Made by a program: the position numbers and the translations under genes | The notes under the pieces: model-generated | Databases searched by the model: none | The model's input: the letters and a program-made list of their open reading frames with translations, nothing else | Told to the model about the DNA's origin: nothing | Shown: positions 51,071-64,000 of the stretch, one piece after another | Layout: each line of letters begins with the position of its first letter | Numbering within the stretch: position 1 is the first letter of the stretch | Assembly: GCF_000586475.1 (NCBI RefSeq) | Contig: NZ_BAWJ01000016.1 | Location: 1 to 64,000 of the forward strand | DNA: 64,000 nt | DNA from: Psychrobacter sp. JCM 18903 | Lineage (GTDB): Bacteria > Pseudomonadota > Gammaproteobacteria > Pseudomonadales > Moraxellaceae | Reading direction: 5' to 3'

Positions 51071-52855
51071 TTAAGCAGTGGCAGTATTAACCGCTTGAGC
51101 AAACGCTGATAAAGCGCCTTTAAGCATCGCTGATACAGTACTGCTACAAGTGCCAATGCCAGAATAAACTTCACCATCAACATTCAACTGAATGTAAGCA
51201 GCGGCATTGGCATTGGTTTTGTTGTCATTATTGGTATCATCATCGATGCCATCACCGCTATTGTGCTGCGGATTGATGGCATGCTCAGCGTAGTTGATGA
51301 CATGGATAGATTTACCAGTGTGCTGGGCAAGTCCGTCAATAAACGATGATAATGGACCATTACCAGTGCCATCAATATTAATAATGTCCCCATTCATTTG
51401 TACTTGACCAGTAAAGTAGACTTCACCGCCTTTATTATTGACCGTATAATCTAACAACTCAAAACTGCCTTGCTGTAGATACGTGTCTTCAAAAGTTTGT
51501 AAGATTTCATCATTCTGCAATTCACGAGCAGCTGATTCAGCTTGCTTCTGTACCACGCCGCTGAAGTCAATTTGCATCCAGCGCGGCAAATTAAAGCCAT
51601 AGTTGCGCTGCAAGATATAAGCCACACCGCCTTTACCAGACTGGCTATTGATACGTACCACATCTTGATAGCTGCGACCGATATGCGCCGGATCAATTGG
51701 CAAGTAAGCCACATCCCAAACGTTATCCGTCTCGTTTTGATGCTTTTCGTTATAATCGAGAGATTTTTTGATGGCATCCTGATGTGAGCCGCTAAAGGCG
51801 GTAAAGACCAATTCGCCGACGTATGGATGACGCGGATGTAAGGGCAAATTGTTACATTCGCTGACCACTTGTACAATTTCGCTCATGTTACTAAAATCAA
51901 GCTCTGGATCGATACCTTGACTAAACAAGTTCATCGCCATGACCATGATATCCATATTACCCGTGCGCTCACCGTTACCCAATAGCGTACCTTCGATACG
52001 ATCGGCGCCCGCTAATACCCCAAGCTCTGCTGCTGCAACCGCACAGCCACGGTCATTATGTGTATGCAAGCTAATAACGACATGCTCACGCTGGGCAAGA
52101 TGACGGCAGAAATACTCGACTTGGTCGGCAAAAACATTGGGCATAGACGCTTCAACCGTCGCTGGCAAGTTTAAAATCACTTCCTGCCCTTGTTGTGGTT
52201 GCCACACATCACAGACCGCATCACAGACTTCTACAGCATATTCAGTTTCTGTTTGACTAAAGCTCTCAGGTGAATATTGGAACACCCATTCCGTCTCAGG
52301 ATACTGTGCCGCATACTGCTGTAATAGCTTGGCACCAGTGATGGCAATTTCTTTAATTTCAGCTTTGTCTTTACCGTAGACCTTTTCACGTTGTACACGG
52401 CACGTTGAATTATAAACATGGACAATCGCACGCTTCACGCCTTTCAATGACTCAAACGTACGGGCGATCAAATGCTCACGAGCCTGCACCAATACCTGCA
52501 AAGTCACATCGTCTGGGACGTGATTTTCTTCGATAAGTTTACGAGCAAAATCAAATTCAACCTGCGCCGCTGATGGAAAGCCAATTTCAATCTCTTTAAA
52601 ACCAACCTCAACCAACGTTTTAAAAAAACGCATTTTTTGTTCGATTGTCATCGGATCAATCAGTGCTTGGTTGCCATCACGCAGATCCACACTTGCCCAA
52701 ATTGGTGACTTTTCAATCGTTTTGCTCGGCCAAGTACGATCTGACAGCGATGGCGCAAAAGCAAATGGACGATACTTTTTATAATCAAAAGCAGCATTTT
52801 TGGGTGTAATCTTTGCAGTCGTTGAGGCTACAGTGCGTTTGGCTTGGTCAGACAT
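51071..52855 (-). CDS. leuA: 2-isopropylmalate synthase
   Basis: First committed step of leucine synthesis: condenses acetyl-CoA with 2-ketoisovalerate. Type-2 (long) LeuA of about 594 residues: TIM-barrel with the divalent-metal motif SVDLRDGNQALIDPM near residue 58 and ISLHTHNDRGCAVAAAELGVLAGAD near residue 240, and a C-terminal allosteric domain (VDGEVYSGIGTCSSTVSAM) that binds leucine in the family. The MIMSDQ start is offset; MSDQAKRT is preferred. Divergent to an Lrp-type regulator gene. Complete frame. Confidence 0.95.
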   Translation of the reverse strand: MSDQAKRTVASTTAKITPKNAAFDYKKYRPFAFAPSLSDRTWPSKTIEKSPIWASVDLRDGNQALIDPMTIEQKMRFFKTLVEVGFKEIEIGFPSAAQVEFDFARKLIEENHVPDDVTLQVLVQAREHLIARTFESLKGVKRAIVHVYNSTCRVQREKVYGKDKAEIKEIAITGAKLLQQYAAQYPETEWVFQYSPESFSQTETEYAVEVCDAVCDVWQPQQGQEVILNLPATVEASMPNVFADQVEYFCRHLAQREHVVISLHTHNDRGCAVAAAELGVLAGADRIEGTLLGNGERTGNMDIMVMAMNLFSQGIDPELDFSNMSEIVQVVSECNNLPLHPRHPYVGELVFTAFSGSHQDAIKKSLDYNEKHQNETDNVWDVAYLPIDPAHIGRSYQDVVRINSQSGKGGVAYILQRNYGFNLPRWMQIDFSGVVQKQAESAARELQNDEILQTFEDTYLQQGSFELLDYTVNNKGGEVYFTGQVQMNGDIINIDGTGNGPLSSFIDGLAQHTGKSIHVINYAEHAINPQHNSGDGIDDDTNNDNKTNANAAAYIQLNVDGEVYSGIGTCSSTVSAMLKGALSAFAQAVNTATA

Positions 52856-53045
52856 AATCAATCCTTAGATGATATGGGAATTTATGTTTTAGCTGGACGG
52901 CTGGTGATTAGATCAATGTTTATCATACGAGATAACCAATGTTTATACCATAATAATATCAGAGTTTATGCAATAGAAATCAGCTTTCTTCTATAATATA
53001 TCGCGCTATTTTAGTGAAAAAATACAATTTACTTAGTATAATTAG

Positions 53046-53561
53046 ATGAATCCACTAACAAAGCAACAGATCATGCCGAACAGTCATCTTGATAGTCCAC
53101 ATTTAGCCGATATTGATGAGATCGATCGACAGCTCTTGCGCGTATTGCAAACTCAGGCACGTATGAGTATCACCGAGCTTGCCGAACGCGTCAACCTGTC
53201 AGCCACGCCTTGTGCACGCCGTATTAAACGCTTAGAAGATGCTGGTATTATCATAGGTTATCACACCAAAACGGATGCGCAAAAACTTGGCTACCCGCTC
53301 GCCGTCTTTATCGCGATTAGTATGGACCGCCATACGGCTGAACGCTTTGAGCAATTTGAGCGTAAGATTCAGAGCTTTGATGAAGTCATTAGCTGTAGCA
53401 TTGTCACGGGTCGTACGGAAGACTACCTTATCAAGGTAAGGGTACGCGATATGGCACATTATGAGGAGTTTTTATTACATAGGCTCAATCGTATCGAAGG
53501 TGTCGCTCAAGTGCATACCAGTTTTGAGTTGCGAGAAATATTTAATCGTAGTGTGGTTTAA
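53046..53561 (+). CDS. lrp: Lrp/AsnC-family transcription regulator
   Basis: DNA-binding regulator of amino acid metabolism. The N-terminal helix-turn-helix (LADIDEIDRQLLRVLQTQARM ... LAERVNLSATPCARRIKRLEDAGII) is at residues 20-75; the C-terminal RAM ligand domain includes VISCSIVTGRTEDYLIKVRVRDM. 171 residues, of which about ten are an N-terminal extension. Divergent from leuA by about 190 bases, hence a plausible direct regulator of leuA or of itself. The protein could also be a narrow specific AsnC-type regulator; the ligand is not shown. Confidence 0.92.
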   Translation: MNPLTKQQIMPNSHLDSPHLADIDEIDRQLLRVLQTQARMSITELAERVNLSATPCARRIKRLEDAGIIIGYHTKTDAQKLGYPLAVFIAISMDRHTAERFEQFERKIQSFDEVISCSIVTGRTEDYLIKVRVRDMAHYEEFLLHRLNRIEGVAQVHTSFELREIFNRSVV

Positions 53562-54813
53562 ATGGTAGTCGGTGGCTGTCGACGAAACAATAGTAACAGC
53601 ACCAATCCAATCATCAATCCAGCGGCGGCAACGAGTAACCCTGCATTGAAATTGTCGTCCTGCCCTGCCAATGCTACCGTCACCAATGGTCCCAAAAACT
53701 GACCCAATGCATAAGCCAAAGTTGCCAATCCTATCAGCAAATTTGAGTAAGCAGGATTGATATTTTTAATCAAAGTGAGCGTCATCGATACCATACCCAC
53801 AAAGGTCAAACCTAAAATAGCAGCATTGCCGTACAAACCAATAGCGCCGTCGAACCATATGGCAGGCACATCCCAAATGCTTGTAATATCGTTAAGCCTA
53901 TTAACGTTTTGATTTCACCCATTCGCTTGGCAAGTGCGCCCCACAGTGGATTTGATAACATCGCAAACACACCAACGACTAGCCAAATGAGCAATCCAGC
54001 ATACGTCTGCGTCGTGAGGCGCTGTGCTGCCATGACTGGCAAAAAAGTCGCAGAGGTAATATAACCAAAGCCTGCCAGTACATAGCTCGCTGACAGCAAA
54101 GCAATAGCCTTACGATGACCAGCAATGGCCTCATACAAAGCACGCTTAAAGCTCAAATAGGTTTGATGCACTGACACGTGCTGTTTAGGATCAGTCTGCA
54201 GCGAGACGGAACCCTGTGCTTGTCTTGGTTTTACGACATAGAGTAGCCATACCAGAGGTAAACTTGTAAAGCCTGCTACCAACCAAATGACATCAAAATG
54301 ATAGCCTAATATTAACAACCACCACGTCAGTATGGCAGAGGCACTGATACCGACGCCAATACCTGCATAGTGTACTGCCGACAGTACAGAGCGGCGTTCA
54401 GGACTTAAGCTTTGAATAACAAACGATGAGCTTAAAATCATCGCTACCCCGCTTGCAATACCTGCGATTAGACGAATGAGATACCATAGAGTTAATGACA
54501 TATCAGGTACGACAAGTAGCATCGTTGTGACGACACTTATCATTGCCCACAGTGTCAGCGCTTGCCACGTCGAGCGCTGAGGCACAAACATGGCGATGAG
54601 GGCACCGATAAAATAACCGATGTAATTGATAGAGGCAAGCCAGCCTGCTATCGTCGTTGAAATCGACAGTTGCACCATAATATCGGGCAAGGTGGCAGTA
54701 AAGAGGAAGCGTCCATAGCCCATGACGACTGCCATGCAGTACATACCGATACAGGCAATGGCAGCTTCATTAGTAATATGAGGAAAAGCACGGCTTTTGA
54801 GAGCAGTCATCAT
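53558..54813 (-). CDS. YbfB/YjiJ-type MFS transporter (frame broken near 53872)
   Basis: Twelve-helix major facilitator protein. The start GMYCMAVVMGYGRFLFTATLPDIMVQL and the loops IRLIAGIASGVAMILSSSFVIQ and VGVFAMLSNPLWGALAKRMGE match the YbfB/YjiJ branch. The frame stops at 53812; the last two helices (VPAIWFDGAIGLYGNAAILG, QPPTTI) are in the next frame. One lost G in GGGG near 53872 joins them at FGDVPAIWF; total about 420 residues. Its stop overlaps the stop of the convergent lrp by a few bases (53558 and 53561). I prefer ATG 54813 as the start. Substrate unknown. Confidence 0.86.
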
Positions 54814-54907
54814 GACAGAGCCATTTTTGCGGCAATTAGCACACAATCCTTTGTGTTAGAGCATTCAAGAGCAGCGGCAGATTAATAATCAAACATACAA
54901 GCGAAAA

Positions 54908-56269
54908 CTACGATACGTTTACTGTTGGCGGCATGGTCACATCTGTTTCTGTGTGTCCTAGCATTTGTACGCGTTGATCACTAAACATATCCATATCAGG
55001 TGCCAGCGTACGCATAAAGCGATCAAAATATAGCATCTGCTTGGTCAATAAAGCAAAGTCACGTGGGAAATGTATGCCATGGCGCTTACCGACTTCTACA
55101 ATCTCAAGCATCATCTTATTTAGCTCATCGGCTTGTTCTTTACTATTAAAAGGCACACCACTGGTAAAGGATTTGTCCTCCGCCATAATAGTCTTCATCA
55201 TACGCTGCAAATCATTACCCAATGCCACTACATCGACTTTATTGCCACCATGGGTCATTTCCATATCAATCATATGGCGCGCCATCGCTTGATAGTCACT
55301 GTCCTGCATGGCTTGCATCATACCCATGCACGCACGCCAGCTTTCAGCTTTTAGTTTACCGACAATACCAAAATCCAAGAAGCCAATACGACCATCAGTT
55401 AATAGCATCAAATTGCCCGCATGCAAGTCAGCATGGAAACTGTTGCACAGCATGAGACTGGCAAACCACGTATTCAAGGTATCCGCCATGACTTGCGCAG
55501 GATCAGCACAATACTGACGCATGAGCGACTCATCTACCATAGATACGCCGTACAAGCGGCTCATGGTTAGTACACGCTTGGTCGTCAGCTCTTCATATAC
55601 TTTGGGTGCTACCACGCGTGTATTACCTGATATGGCTAAGAACTGCTGAAAATCGCGGATGTTTTGTGCCTCAGCGATAAAGTCCGTCTCGGCAAGCATG
55701 CGCAGGCGAATCTCATCGATAATCGGTGCAATACTGGCAAACTTCATCGAAGGCATCAGAATCTCAAGTAACTTAGTCACCCCATGCAATACGCCCAAAT
55801 CCGTTTGCATAATGGTCTCGACGTCAGGCTTTTGCACCTTTAATACGACTTCATCGCCATTATGCAACCGTGCCGCATGCACTTGAGCAATAGAGGCTGA
55901 CGCTAGTGGCTTTGAGTCGATATGGGCGAACTTATCAGCGAGCGTCATACCATCAACCGCTAACTCTTCTTTCAATACCTGCTCGATATAAGCATAGGAC
56001 AGTGGCGTGGTTTGATCCAAACAGCTCTGAAAAGCTTTCACATATTCGCGTGGAAACAGTGACGGCGTACTGGCGATAAACTGACCAATCTTGATATAAG
56101 TCGTGCCCAACTGCTCAAACGTTTCTTTTAATAATGTGGCATCAGGCTTTTCACCTTTTGCCACTCTCAGCGCAGATAAACCTGCCACGCTGGCTGTTTG
56201 GCGAACACGGTTCATGACATTGAAGGTATGCTTTAATAAATGCGGACGATGAATTTTCATAAAAAACAA
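54908..56269 (-). CDS. UbiB/ABC1-type atypical kinase
   Basis: ABC1/AarF-type protein kinase-like protein of 453 residues. Signature parts: GTTYIKIGQFIASTPSLFP (KxGQ motif, near residue 58), PLASASIAQVHAARLHNGDEV (nucleotide loop with Ala residues), the catalytic block NSFHADLHAGNLMLLTDGRIGFLDFG (metal-binding Asn and Asp). Unlike the core UbiB, it lacks obvious C-terminal membrane helices, so it may be a UbiB paralogue. UbiB acts in ubiquinone biosynthesis; paralogues are unassigned. It neighbours moeB, prmC and ampG, which gives no clear clue. Complete frame. Confidence 0.9.
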   Translation of the reverse strand: MFFMKIHRPHLLKHTFNVMNRVRQTASVAGLSALRVAKGEKPDATLLKETFEQLGTTYIKIGQFIASTPSLFPREYVKAFQSCLDQTTPLSYAYIEQVLKEELAVDGMTLADKFAHIDSKPLASASIAQVHAARLHNGDEVVLKVQKPDVETIMQTDLGVLHGVTKLLEILMPSMKFASIAPIIDEIRLRMLAETDFIAEAQNIRDFQQFLAISGNTRVVAPKVYEELTTKRVLTMSRLYGVSMVDESLMRQYCADPAQVMADTLNTWFASLMLCNSFHADLHAGNLMLLTDGRIGFLDFGIVGKLKAESWRACMGMMQAMQDSDYQAMARHMIDMEMTHGGNKVDVVALGNDLQRMMKTIMAEDKSFTSGVPFNSKEQADELNKMMLEIVEVGKRHGIHFPRDFALLTKQMLYFDRFMRTLAPDMDMFSDQRVQMLGHTETDVTMPPTVNVS

Positions 56270-56346
56270 CTATGGTCATAAGAAAGGGTTTTGAGAATAG
56301 GTGATTACAAGTAATGACAAGTTACACAGCCACTAATAAACAATAA

Positions 56347-57140
56347 CTAGTGACTACTACAGACAGGACACGCGGCATCTTGGCGATAGCCATCAGCCGT
56401 TGCTGCATCTGGCTACCATCCCATATTAATAGCTTATTTGTCAGTGGATTTTTGGTTAATCCCAAATACTGCAGGGCAGCATTCGCTTGCAAATTACCCA
56501 TGATAGCAGTGGTACTCGCTAGCACACCTGAGTTGGCACACGTACGCTCATCAGCCGCTGCATCAAGTACTACCGAACCAAACACGCAGTGATAACAACC
56601 AGTGTTTAGTTGCGGCTCAAACAGCGCCAACTGACCTTGCATCGCAATCGCTGAGGCAGATAATAGCGGGATTTTATAGTGCACGCTAATACGATTGATG
56701 ACATCACGCGTAGCAAAATTGTCGGTGCAGTCTAAAAGCAAATCAGGCTTGCCTGTCGCCATATCGAGCAATTCATAAGCATTGTCTTCACTCAATCTTG
56801 CAACTGTACCGCTCGCGGTAATTAAAGGATTAATACGCTCTAACATGTGCGCCGCTGTTAGCGCCTTAGGTTTACCGATATCCTCAGGTAAAAACAACGT
56901 TTGGCGCTGCAAGTTGCTGGCTTCAATGACGTCATCATCTATCAGATGAATGTGCCCAAGTCCTGCACGCACCAGCGTCTCAGAAGCAGGACAACCAAGC
57001 CCGCCTGCCCCTATCATGACCACACGAGCTGATTTTAAGCGTAGTTGAGCGTCAATATCCCAACCATCTAATAATATCTGCCTTGCATAACGCAGCAACT
57101 CTTCATCCAACAACTGCCCTTCATCTGATGTGTGCGCCAT
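56347..57140 (-). CDS. moeB: MoeB-type adenylyltransferase (frame broken near 56379)
   Basis: E1-like enzyme that adenylates a small sulphur-carrier protein for molybdopterin or thiamine biosynthesis. Glycine loop VVMIGAGGLGCPASETLVR near residue 37; the Mg/ATP Asp and nucleotide contact in HLIDDDVIEASNLQRQTLF; LLDCTDNFATRD; the acyl-transfer Cys in DERTCANSGVL; a Zn knuckle CYHC and, after a restored G near 56379, C-P-V-C, ending in SSH at TAG 56347. So the apparent tail MPRVLSVVVTSY is a shifted read. The start is taken at ATG 57140 (MAHTSDEGQ), giving about 264 residues. Confidence 0.9.
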
Positions 57141-57175
57141 ATTTATTACCAATAACCTATTATTAAAGAAGTCTA

Positions 57176-58087
57176 CTAACAAAAATCTGATGACTTAATT
57201 TGACCCAGCGTAACACGATCATTACCACCATAATCTTGTACTGTACGCACAGATTCAAAGTCACTGTCTACAAACAACTTGCGAACGGCATCACCTTGGT
57301 CAAAACCATGTTCGATAGCCAGTAGCCCACCGACACGCAAGTATTTCGGTGCCTGTCCTACGATATGCTCTATATCGGCAAGCCCATGATTGGGGGCACT
57401 TAAGGCACTAATAGGTTCGGCTACAAGGCGTGCCAAATGCTCATCTTCCTCATCGATATAAGGAGGGTTAGACACAATCACATCAAATAATAGCTCGCCA
57501 TGACTGGGCAGCTCGTCATACCAACTGCTTTGTATAAACTCAATATCAGCAACATCATTGATAGCTGCATTGTGCTGAGCAATCTTGAGCGCTGCTGGCG
57601 ACATATCCACCGCAACGACTTGCCAGCTTTCTGCCTTACTGTCTGAACGCTGCGTATTTAACTCGTGAGCGAGACTAATCGCAATACAGCCTGAACCTGT
57701 CCCTAAATCCAGTAACCGTTTTGGGCTGCTGACACTGTTTGGCTGAGATTTTATCCAAGTTAATACTTGCTCAATCAGTATCTCAGTATCAGGTCGCGGA
57801 ATCAACGTATGCTCATTGACCCTAAATTTTAACGACCAGAACTCTTGCTGACCAGTCAAATACGCAAGTGGCATTCCTTGCTGCATCTTGGTTACACCTG
57901 CATTGAACTCCGAAAGCTCGCTGTCTGTTAGCTGGTAACCTTCATCTGTGATTAGCGCTATCGCAGGCTTATCAACGACATACAACAGCCAATCTGTTAG
58001 CCAAAATGACGGTAGCTTGCTATTTGCAGTCTCATTCGTCAATTGCTGAATGTGCTGCTTTATTTGACGAATACTTGATGCTGTCAT
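57176..58087 (-). CDS. prmC: release factor glutamine methyltransferase
   Basis: Methylates the GGQ glutamine of release factors RF1 and RF2. 303 residues with a helical N-terminal domain and a SAM-binding fold: RLLDLGTGSGCIAISLAHEL near residue 140, DMSPAALKIAQHNA, and the substrate motif VSNPPYIDEEDEHLA near residue 208. In many bacteria prmC sits beside prfA; here it lies between moeB and the AmpG-like permease with short gaps, suggesting co-transcription. Complete frame. Confidence 0.95.
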   Translation of the reverse strand: MTASSIRQIKQHIQQLTNETANSKLPSFWLTDWLLYVVDKPAIALITDEGYQLTDSELSEFNAGVTKMQQGMPLAYLTGQQEFWSLKFRVNEHTLIPRPDTEILIEQVLTWIKSQPNSVSSPKRLLDLGTGSGCIAISLAHELNTQRSDSKAESWQVVAVDMSPAALKIAQHNAAINDVADIEFIQSSWYDELPSHGELLFDVIVSNPPYIDEEDEHLARLVAEPISALSAPNHGLADIEHIVGQAPKYLRVGGLLAIEHGFDQGDAVRKLFVDSDFESVRTVQDYGGNDRVTLGQIKSSDFC

Positions 58088-58114
58088 ATATAGTTCATCA
58101 CCTATTAAAATTGA

Positions 58115-59950
58115 TTACTCAAGTTTGGTAGAAAGTTCAACTGGATCGTCATTGCTACCAATAACCACATGCTTGTCTACCAAATAAATAAGTATCAAGA
58201 CAGGTATCCCAATCAAGAATGTGATTAAGAAAAAGTTGGCAAATCCAATGTTGTCTGAAATGCCACCTGAATACCCACCCAATACTTTTGGAAACAAGGT
58301 CATGAGTGATGAAAATATAGCGTACTGTACAGCGGTAAACTTAACTGAAGTAAGCGCTGATAAAAATGCAATAAAAACAGCAGTCGCAAAACCTGCTGCC
58401 AAATTATCGACAACCACGGCTAGGTACATATAATTCATATCACCAGGATGATAGGTCAATAGAATAAATAGAAGATTGGTTGTACTCGATGCTATAGCAC
58501 CAATCAACATGACATGCATCATCTTCATTTTTTGAGCAACAAGGCCACCTAAAAATCCACCTGCGATCGTCATAAACAATCCCAGAAATTTGACCGCGTC
58601 AGCAATCTGAATTTTAGTAAAACCCATCTTAGCGTAGAAAACGTTTGATAGATTGCCTGCGACAATATCTGACACACGATAAAAACCTATCAACAATAGC
58701 AACAGTATTGCCTGCTTACCATAGCGACGGAAAAAATCAGCAATAGGCTCTACCCACAATCTTTTTGCCACTTCTTTTTTTGCCAGCCCGACTGATATAA
58801 GCGCATATCCCACAACCATAGCCACAGCCACACTACCCAACAATCTCACTACTTCTATCAAAAACTTTAGAAAAACACTGTCATCAGGAGCTTGGAATAT
58901 TTTACCTATAAATACAAAAGCACCTATAAACGCAAAAACTGACAAGATAAATAAGAATAATATTCTAATATTGTCATCACGAGACTGTACAACTGAGTCA
59001 ATTTTGTTCACTATTTTGGGTTGATTTAAAATAAAAAATATCAGTAAGAAAGGTGCGCATGCCATTACCATCAAGAAATACATATTAATCGCTGGCAAGT
59101 ACTCAATAGGTATTAACGTTAAAGGCCTACTCAATACTCTGGTTGCAAAGGTGCTGACGAATACTGGCAATCCATAAATCACACCAGGGATAAGGAGAAA
59201 AGCCGCGTATATGGAAAATATTTTTAAATTTCTTTTTTGTTTATATATTTCTAATGACTGTGCTGCTGGCTCATAAATAGCAAACGTCGTTAATAAACCG
59301 ACTGACATGACACCCATCATCGTATAGTAAGTATTGCGCCATGCTTCATAATTATAAAGCTCTTCAGAAGAGCCAAAATAACTTGCTAAATAAAGTGCGC
59401 CTGCGCCTGCGACAATCATGCCAATACGATAACCAGCGACATATACTGAAGACAACGTAGGTTGCAATTCAAACCCTGCCAACTCAATACGATAAGAATC
59501 AACAACGATATCCTGAGTAGCTGATGAAAAACCAAGCAAAACAGCACCAAGCGCCATAACCCAAAGGACGTTTTCAGCAACAGGGTTAACACTAGCCATC
59601 GTAAAAATAGCAACCAGTATCATCAGTTGTGACATAAACATCCATGCCCGACGCCTACCTAGCCATTTAGTTAAGAAAGGAAGTGGCATTGAATCAATCA
59701 ACGGCGCCCAAATAAACTTAAACGAATAACCAAGACCTGCCCAACCAAACATTGTTATCACACCGGTTTCTAAACCCGCTTCACTAAGCCATAATGATAG
59801 ACTTGAAAAAACCAACAGAATAGGTACACCTGCTGAAAATCCAAGAAATAACATAATCATCACACGAATATCTGAAAAAGATTTCAATGCATCAGACCAT
59901 GATTTTTTGACAGCTGGTTGATTGGGTGGCACAGATTTGACAGCAGACAT
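58115..59950 (-). CDS. ampG: AmpG-like muropeptide MFS transporter
   Basis: Major-facilitator-type permease that imports anhydro-muropeptides for cell-wall recycling and can influence beta-lactamase induction. 611 residues with about 14 predicted helices, longer than E. coli AmpG but near the size of Pseudomonas AmpG. Recognisable: VPILLVFSSLSLWLSEAGLETGVITMF near residue 43, GLGYSFKFIWAPLIDSMPLP and GFSSATQDIVVDSYRIELA. It starts at ATG 59950. No frame break. The downstream prmC is 28 bases away. Identification as AmpG family is firm; the exact substrate is inferred. Confidence 0.9.
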   Translation of the reverse strand: MSAVKSVPPNQPAVKKSWSDALKSFSDIRVMIMLFLGFSAGVPILLVFSSLSLWLSEAGLETGVITMFGWAGLGYSFKFIWAPLIDSMPLPFLTKWLGRRRAWMFMSQLMILVAIFTMASVNPVAENVLWVMALGAVLLGFSSATQDIVVDSYRIELAGFELQPTLSSVYVAGYRIGMIVAGAGALYLASYFGSSEELYNYEAWRNTYYTMMGVMSVGLLTTFAIYEPAAQSLEIYKQKRNLKIFSIYAAFLLIPGVIYGLPVFVSTFATRVLSRPLTLIPIEYLPAINMYFLMVMACAPFLLIFFILNQPKIVNKIDSVVQSRDDNIRILFLFILSVFAFIGAFVFIGKIFQAPDDSVFLKFLIEVVRLLGSVAVAMVVGYALISVGLAKKEVAKRLWVEPIADFFRRYGKQAILLLLLIGFYRVSDIVAGNLSNVFYAKMGFTKIQIADAVKFLGLFMTIAGGFLGGLVAQKMKMMHVMLIGAIASSTTNLLFILLTYHPGDMNYMYLAVVVDNLAAGFATAVFIAFLSALTSVKFTAVQYAIFSSLMTLFPKVLGGYSGGISDNIGFANFFLITFLIGIPVLILIYLVDKHVVIGSNDDPVELSTKLE

Positions 59951-62865
<2,915 letters not shown>

Positions 62866-62894
62866 AACCCACTGAAATAGATACGCCTTTATCT

Positions 62895-62926
62895 TAAAAA
62901 AGCCCTCTTTAATCGAGGGCTTTTTT
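62895..62926 (+). terminator. terminator of katG
   Basis: Stem AAAAAGCCCTC with GAGGGCTTTTT, a 7-base loop and a T-run, 30 bases past the katG stop codon. Confidence 0.93.
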
Positions 62927-63114
62927 ATTGTAATGGTTTACTTCTAGCAAAGGACAAACGACTTATTCTATATTCCAAATAAATATAAATAGATAACCAT
63001 TAAGTATATACAAGAATAAACACTTTGTTTTACACTACCTGCTTACTGCATATTTGTACATTTTCACTTTTGTATACAGACAGGGTTTGTATATTTATAC
63101 AATAGGATTTAGTT

Positions 63115-64000
63115 ATGGCAATCGACGTAGTGGTCAATCAGCGGCATTTACAGATTCAACTTAAGCAGTTGGAGACAGTATGGCATACGGTGATTAATGG
63201 CTATAACTTAAGTCAGGCGGCGACCGTACTGCACACCAGCCAATCTAGCCTATCAAAACATATTGCGGCACTTGAAAATCAGCTCAAAACGGAAGTATTC
63301 GTCCGTCAAGGCAAACGCCTAACGGGTCTTACGACCATGGGCACAGCACTAATGCCGCATATCGAATCTATCTTCGCCGAGATCCGTACGATTGAAAATC
63401 TTAGTCTTGATTTTAATAATCCGAATATTGGCACGCTGACGATTGCCACCACTCACACGCAAGCGCGATATGTATTGCCGCAAGTCGTCAAAGAGTTTAA
63501 AGAGCGTTTCCCCAAAGTCAACCTGATACTACAACAAGCGGATCCAGAGACCATCGCGCAGATGGTCATTCGCGGGCAGGCAGACATTGGCATTGCAACC
63601 GAGTCTTTACTTCATAACAATTATTTACGCTGCTATCGCTATTATGACTGGACGCATCGCGTCATTGTGCCAAGCGATCACGAACTGGCCAATTACGAGT
63701 CTGTGGATTTGCGACCCTCGCCAGCTATCCGATTGTGACCTACCACGGTGGCTTTACGGGGCGCGGTGCGATTGACAAAACTTTTGAAGAAGCAGGATTG
63801 GAGCCAGATATCGTACTAGCAGCACTCGATGCTGATGTAATCAGTACTTATGTAGGACTGGGCTTGGGTATCGGCATTATTGCAGAGATGGCGTTTGAAC
63901 CGAGTCACTATCAAAATTTAACTGCGATACCTGTAGATCACTTTGGGCGCTTCACCAGTTGGATGGCGGTACGTGATGATGCGGAAATTCGTCAGTATGG
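63115..64000 (+). CDS. CysB/Cbl-type LysR regulator (truncated by window; frame broken near 63717)
   Basis: LysR-type regulator with an N-terminal helix-turn-helix (HLQIQLKQLETVWHTVINGY ... SQAATVLHTSQSSLSKHIAAL, residues 10-60) and an inducer-binding domain (GTLTIATTHTQARYVLPQVV near residue 100), characteristic of CysB/Cbl regulators of sulphur assimilation. The frame breaks near 63717 at LRP-LASYPIVTYHGG (one C lost from a run of C); it then continues FTGRGAIDKTFEEAGLEPDI to the window edge. The N-terminus is a little longer than CysB. AGGATTTAGTT precedes ATG 63115. Confidence 0.87.

Overview
The window looks like a chromosomal segment of a gamma-proteobacterium of the family Moraxellaceae, most likely Psychrobacter. 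This is inferred from overall protein style, moderately AT-rich DNA, a tandem fadD pair and an entericidin-like peptide; no rRNA or other marker was available. About 45 genes are present, almost all core metabolism or envelope functions. No tRNA, rRNA, CRISPR array, prophage or plasmid function was seen.

Layout. 0-8 kb: transaldolase, a small secreted protein, apt, rubredoxin, an alpha/beta hydrolase, a WG-repeat protein, an EamA exporter and a uracil permease. 8-16 kb: L-serine dehydratase, a DUF4377-like lipoprotein, argJ, xthA, a hotdog thioesterase and a FetAB-type ABC pair. 16-26 kb is a lipid-catabolism block: two tandem fadD genes, an SDR, a histidine phosphatase, an APH-type phosphotransferase, an acyl-CoA dehydrogenase and sohB. 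The kinase plus dehydrogenase pair resembles the LvaA/LvaC (ACAD10/11) route for 4-hydroxyacyl-CoA. 26-36 kb: aspS, a lipid A-type acyltransferase and a glycan locus of five glycosyltransferase-type genes, of which the part from about 30.66 to 35.3 kb is AT-rich and looks acquired. A degenerate IS1595/IS1016-type insertion sequence with an intact 8-bp target duplication sits inside it. 36-51 kb: ilvE, glnE, the tusDCBE sulphur relay, trmL, an entericidin-like peptide, hemW, an EVE-domain protein, an acidic lipoprotein, a MATE exporter and accBC. 51-64 kb: leuA with a divergent Lrp regulator, a YbfB-type MFS protein, a UbiB-like kinase, moeB, prmC, an AmpG-like permease, katG and a CysB-like regulator cut by the window end.

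Two window-wide features stand out. First, about 31 reading-frame breaks occur in otherwise well-conserved genes, including ones expected to be essential or important (accB, glnE, argJ, xthA, katG). Nearly all are repaired by restoring a single base, usually next to a run of 2-5 identical bases, so I read them as base-calling or assembly deletions and give the full intended gene spans. Second, a small non-coding inverted-repeat element with termini like AGGGCGTGTCCTCA occurs as two copies of about 172 bp in opposite orientation, one 51-bp palindromic miniature inside the tus operon, and one possible half-site. It behaves like a MITE family.

I did not find a clear, wholly novel multi-gene system. 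The best candidates for follow-up are the hydroxyacyl-CoA-like catabolic cluster at 20.5-25.1 kb, the MITE family, and the foreign glycan locus with its HtrL/YibB-like protein.
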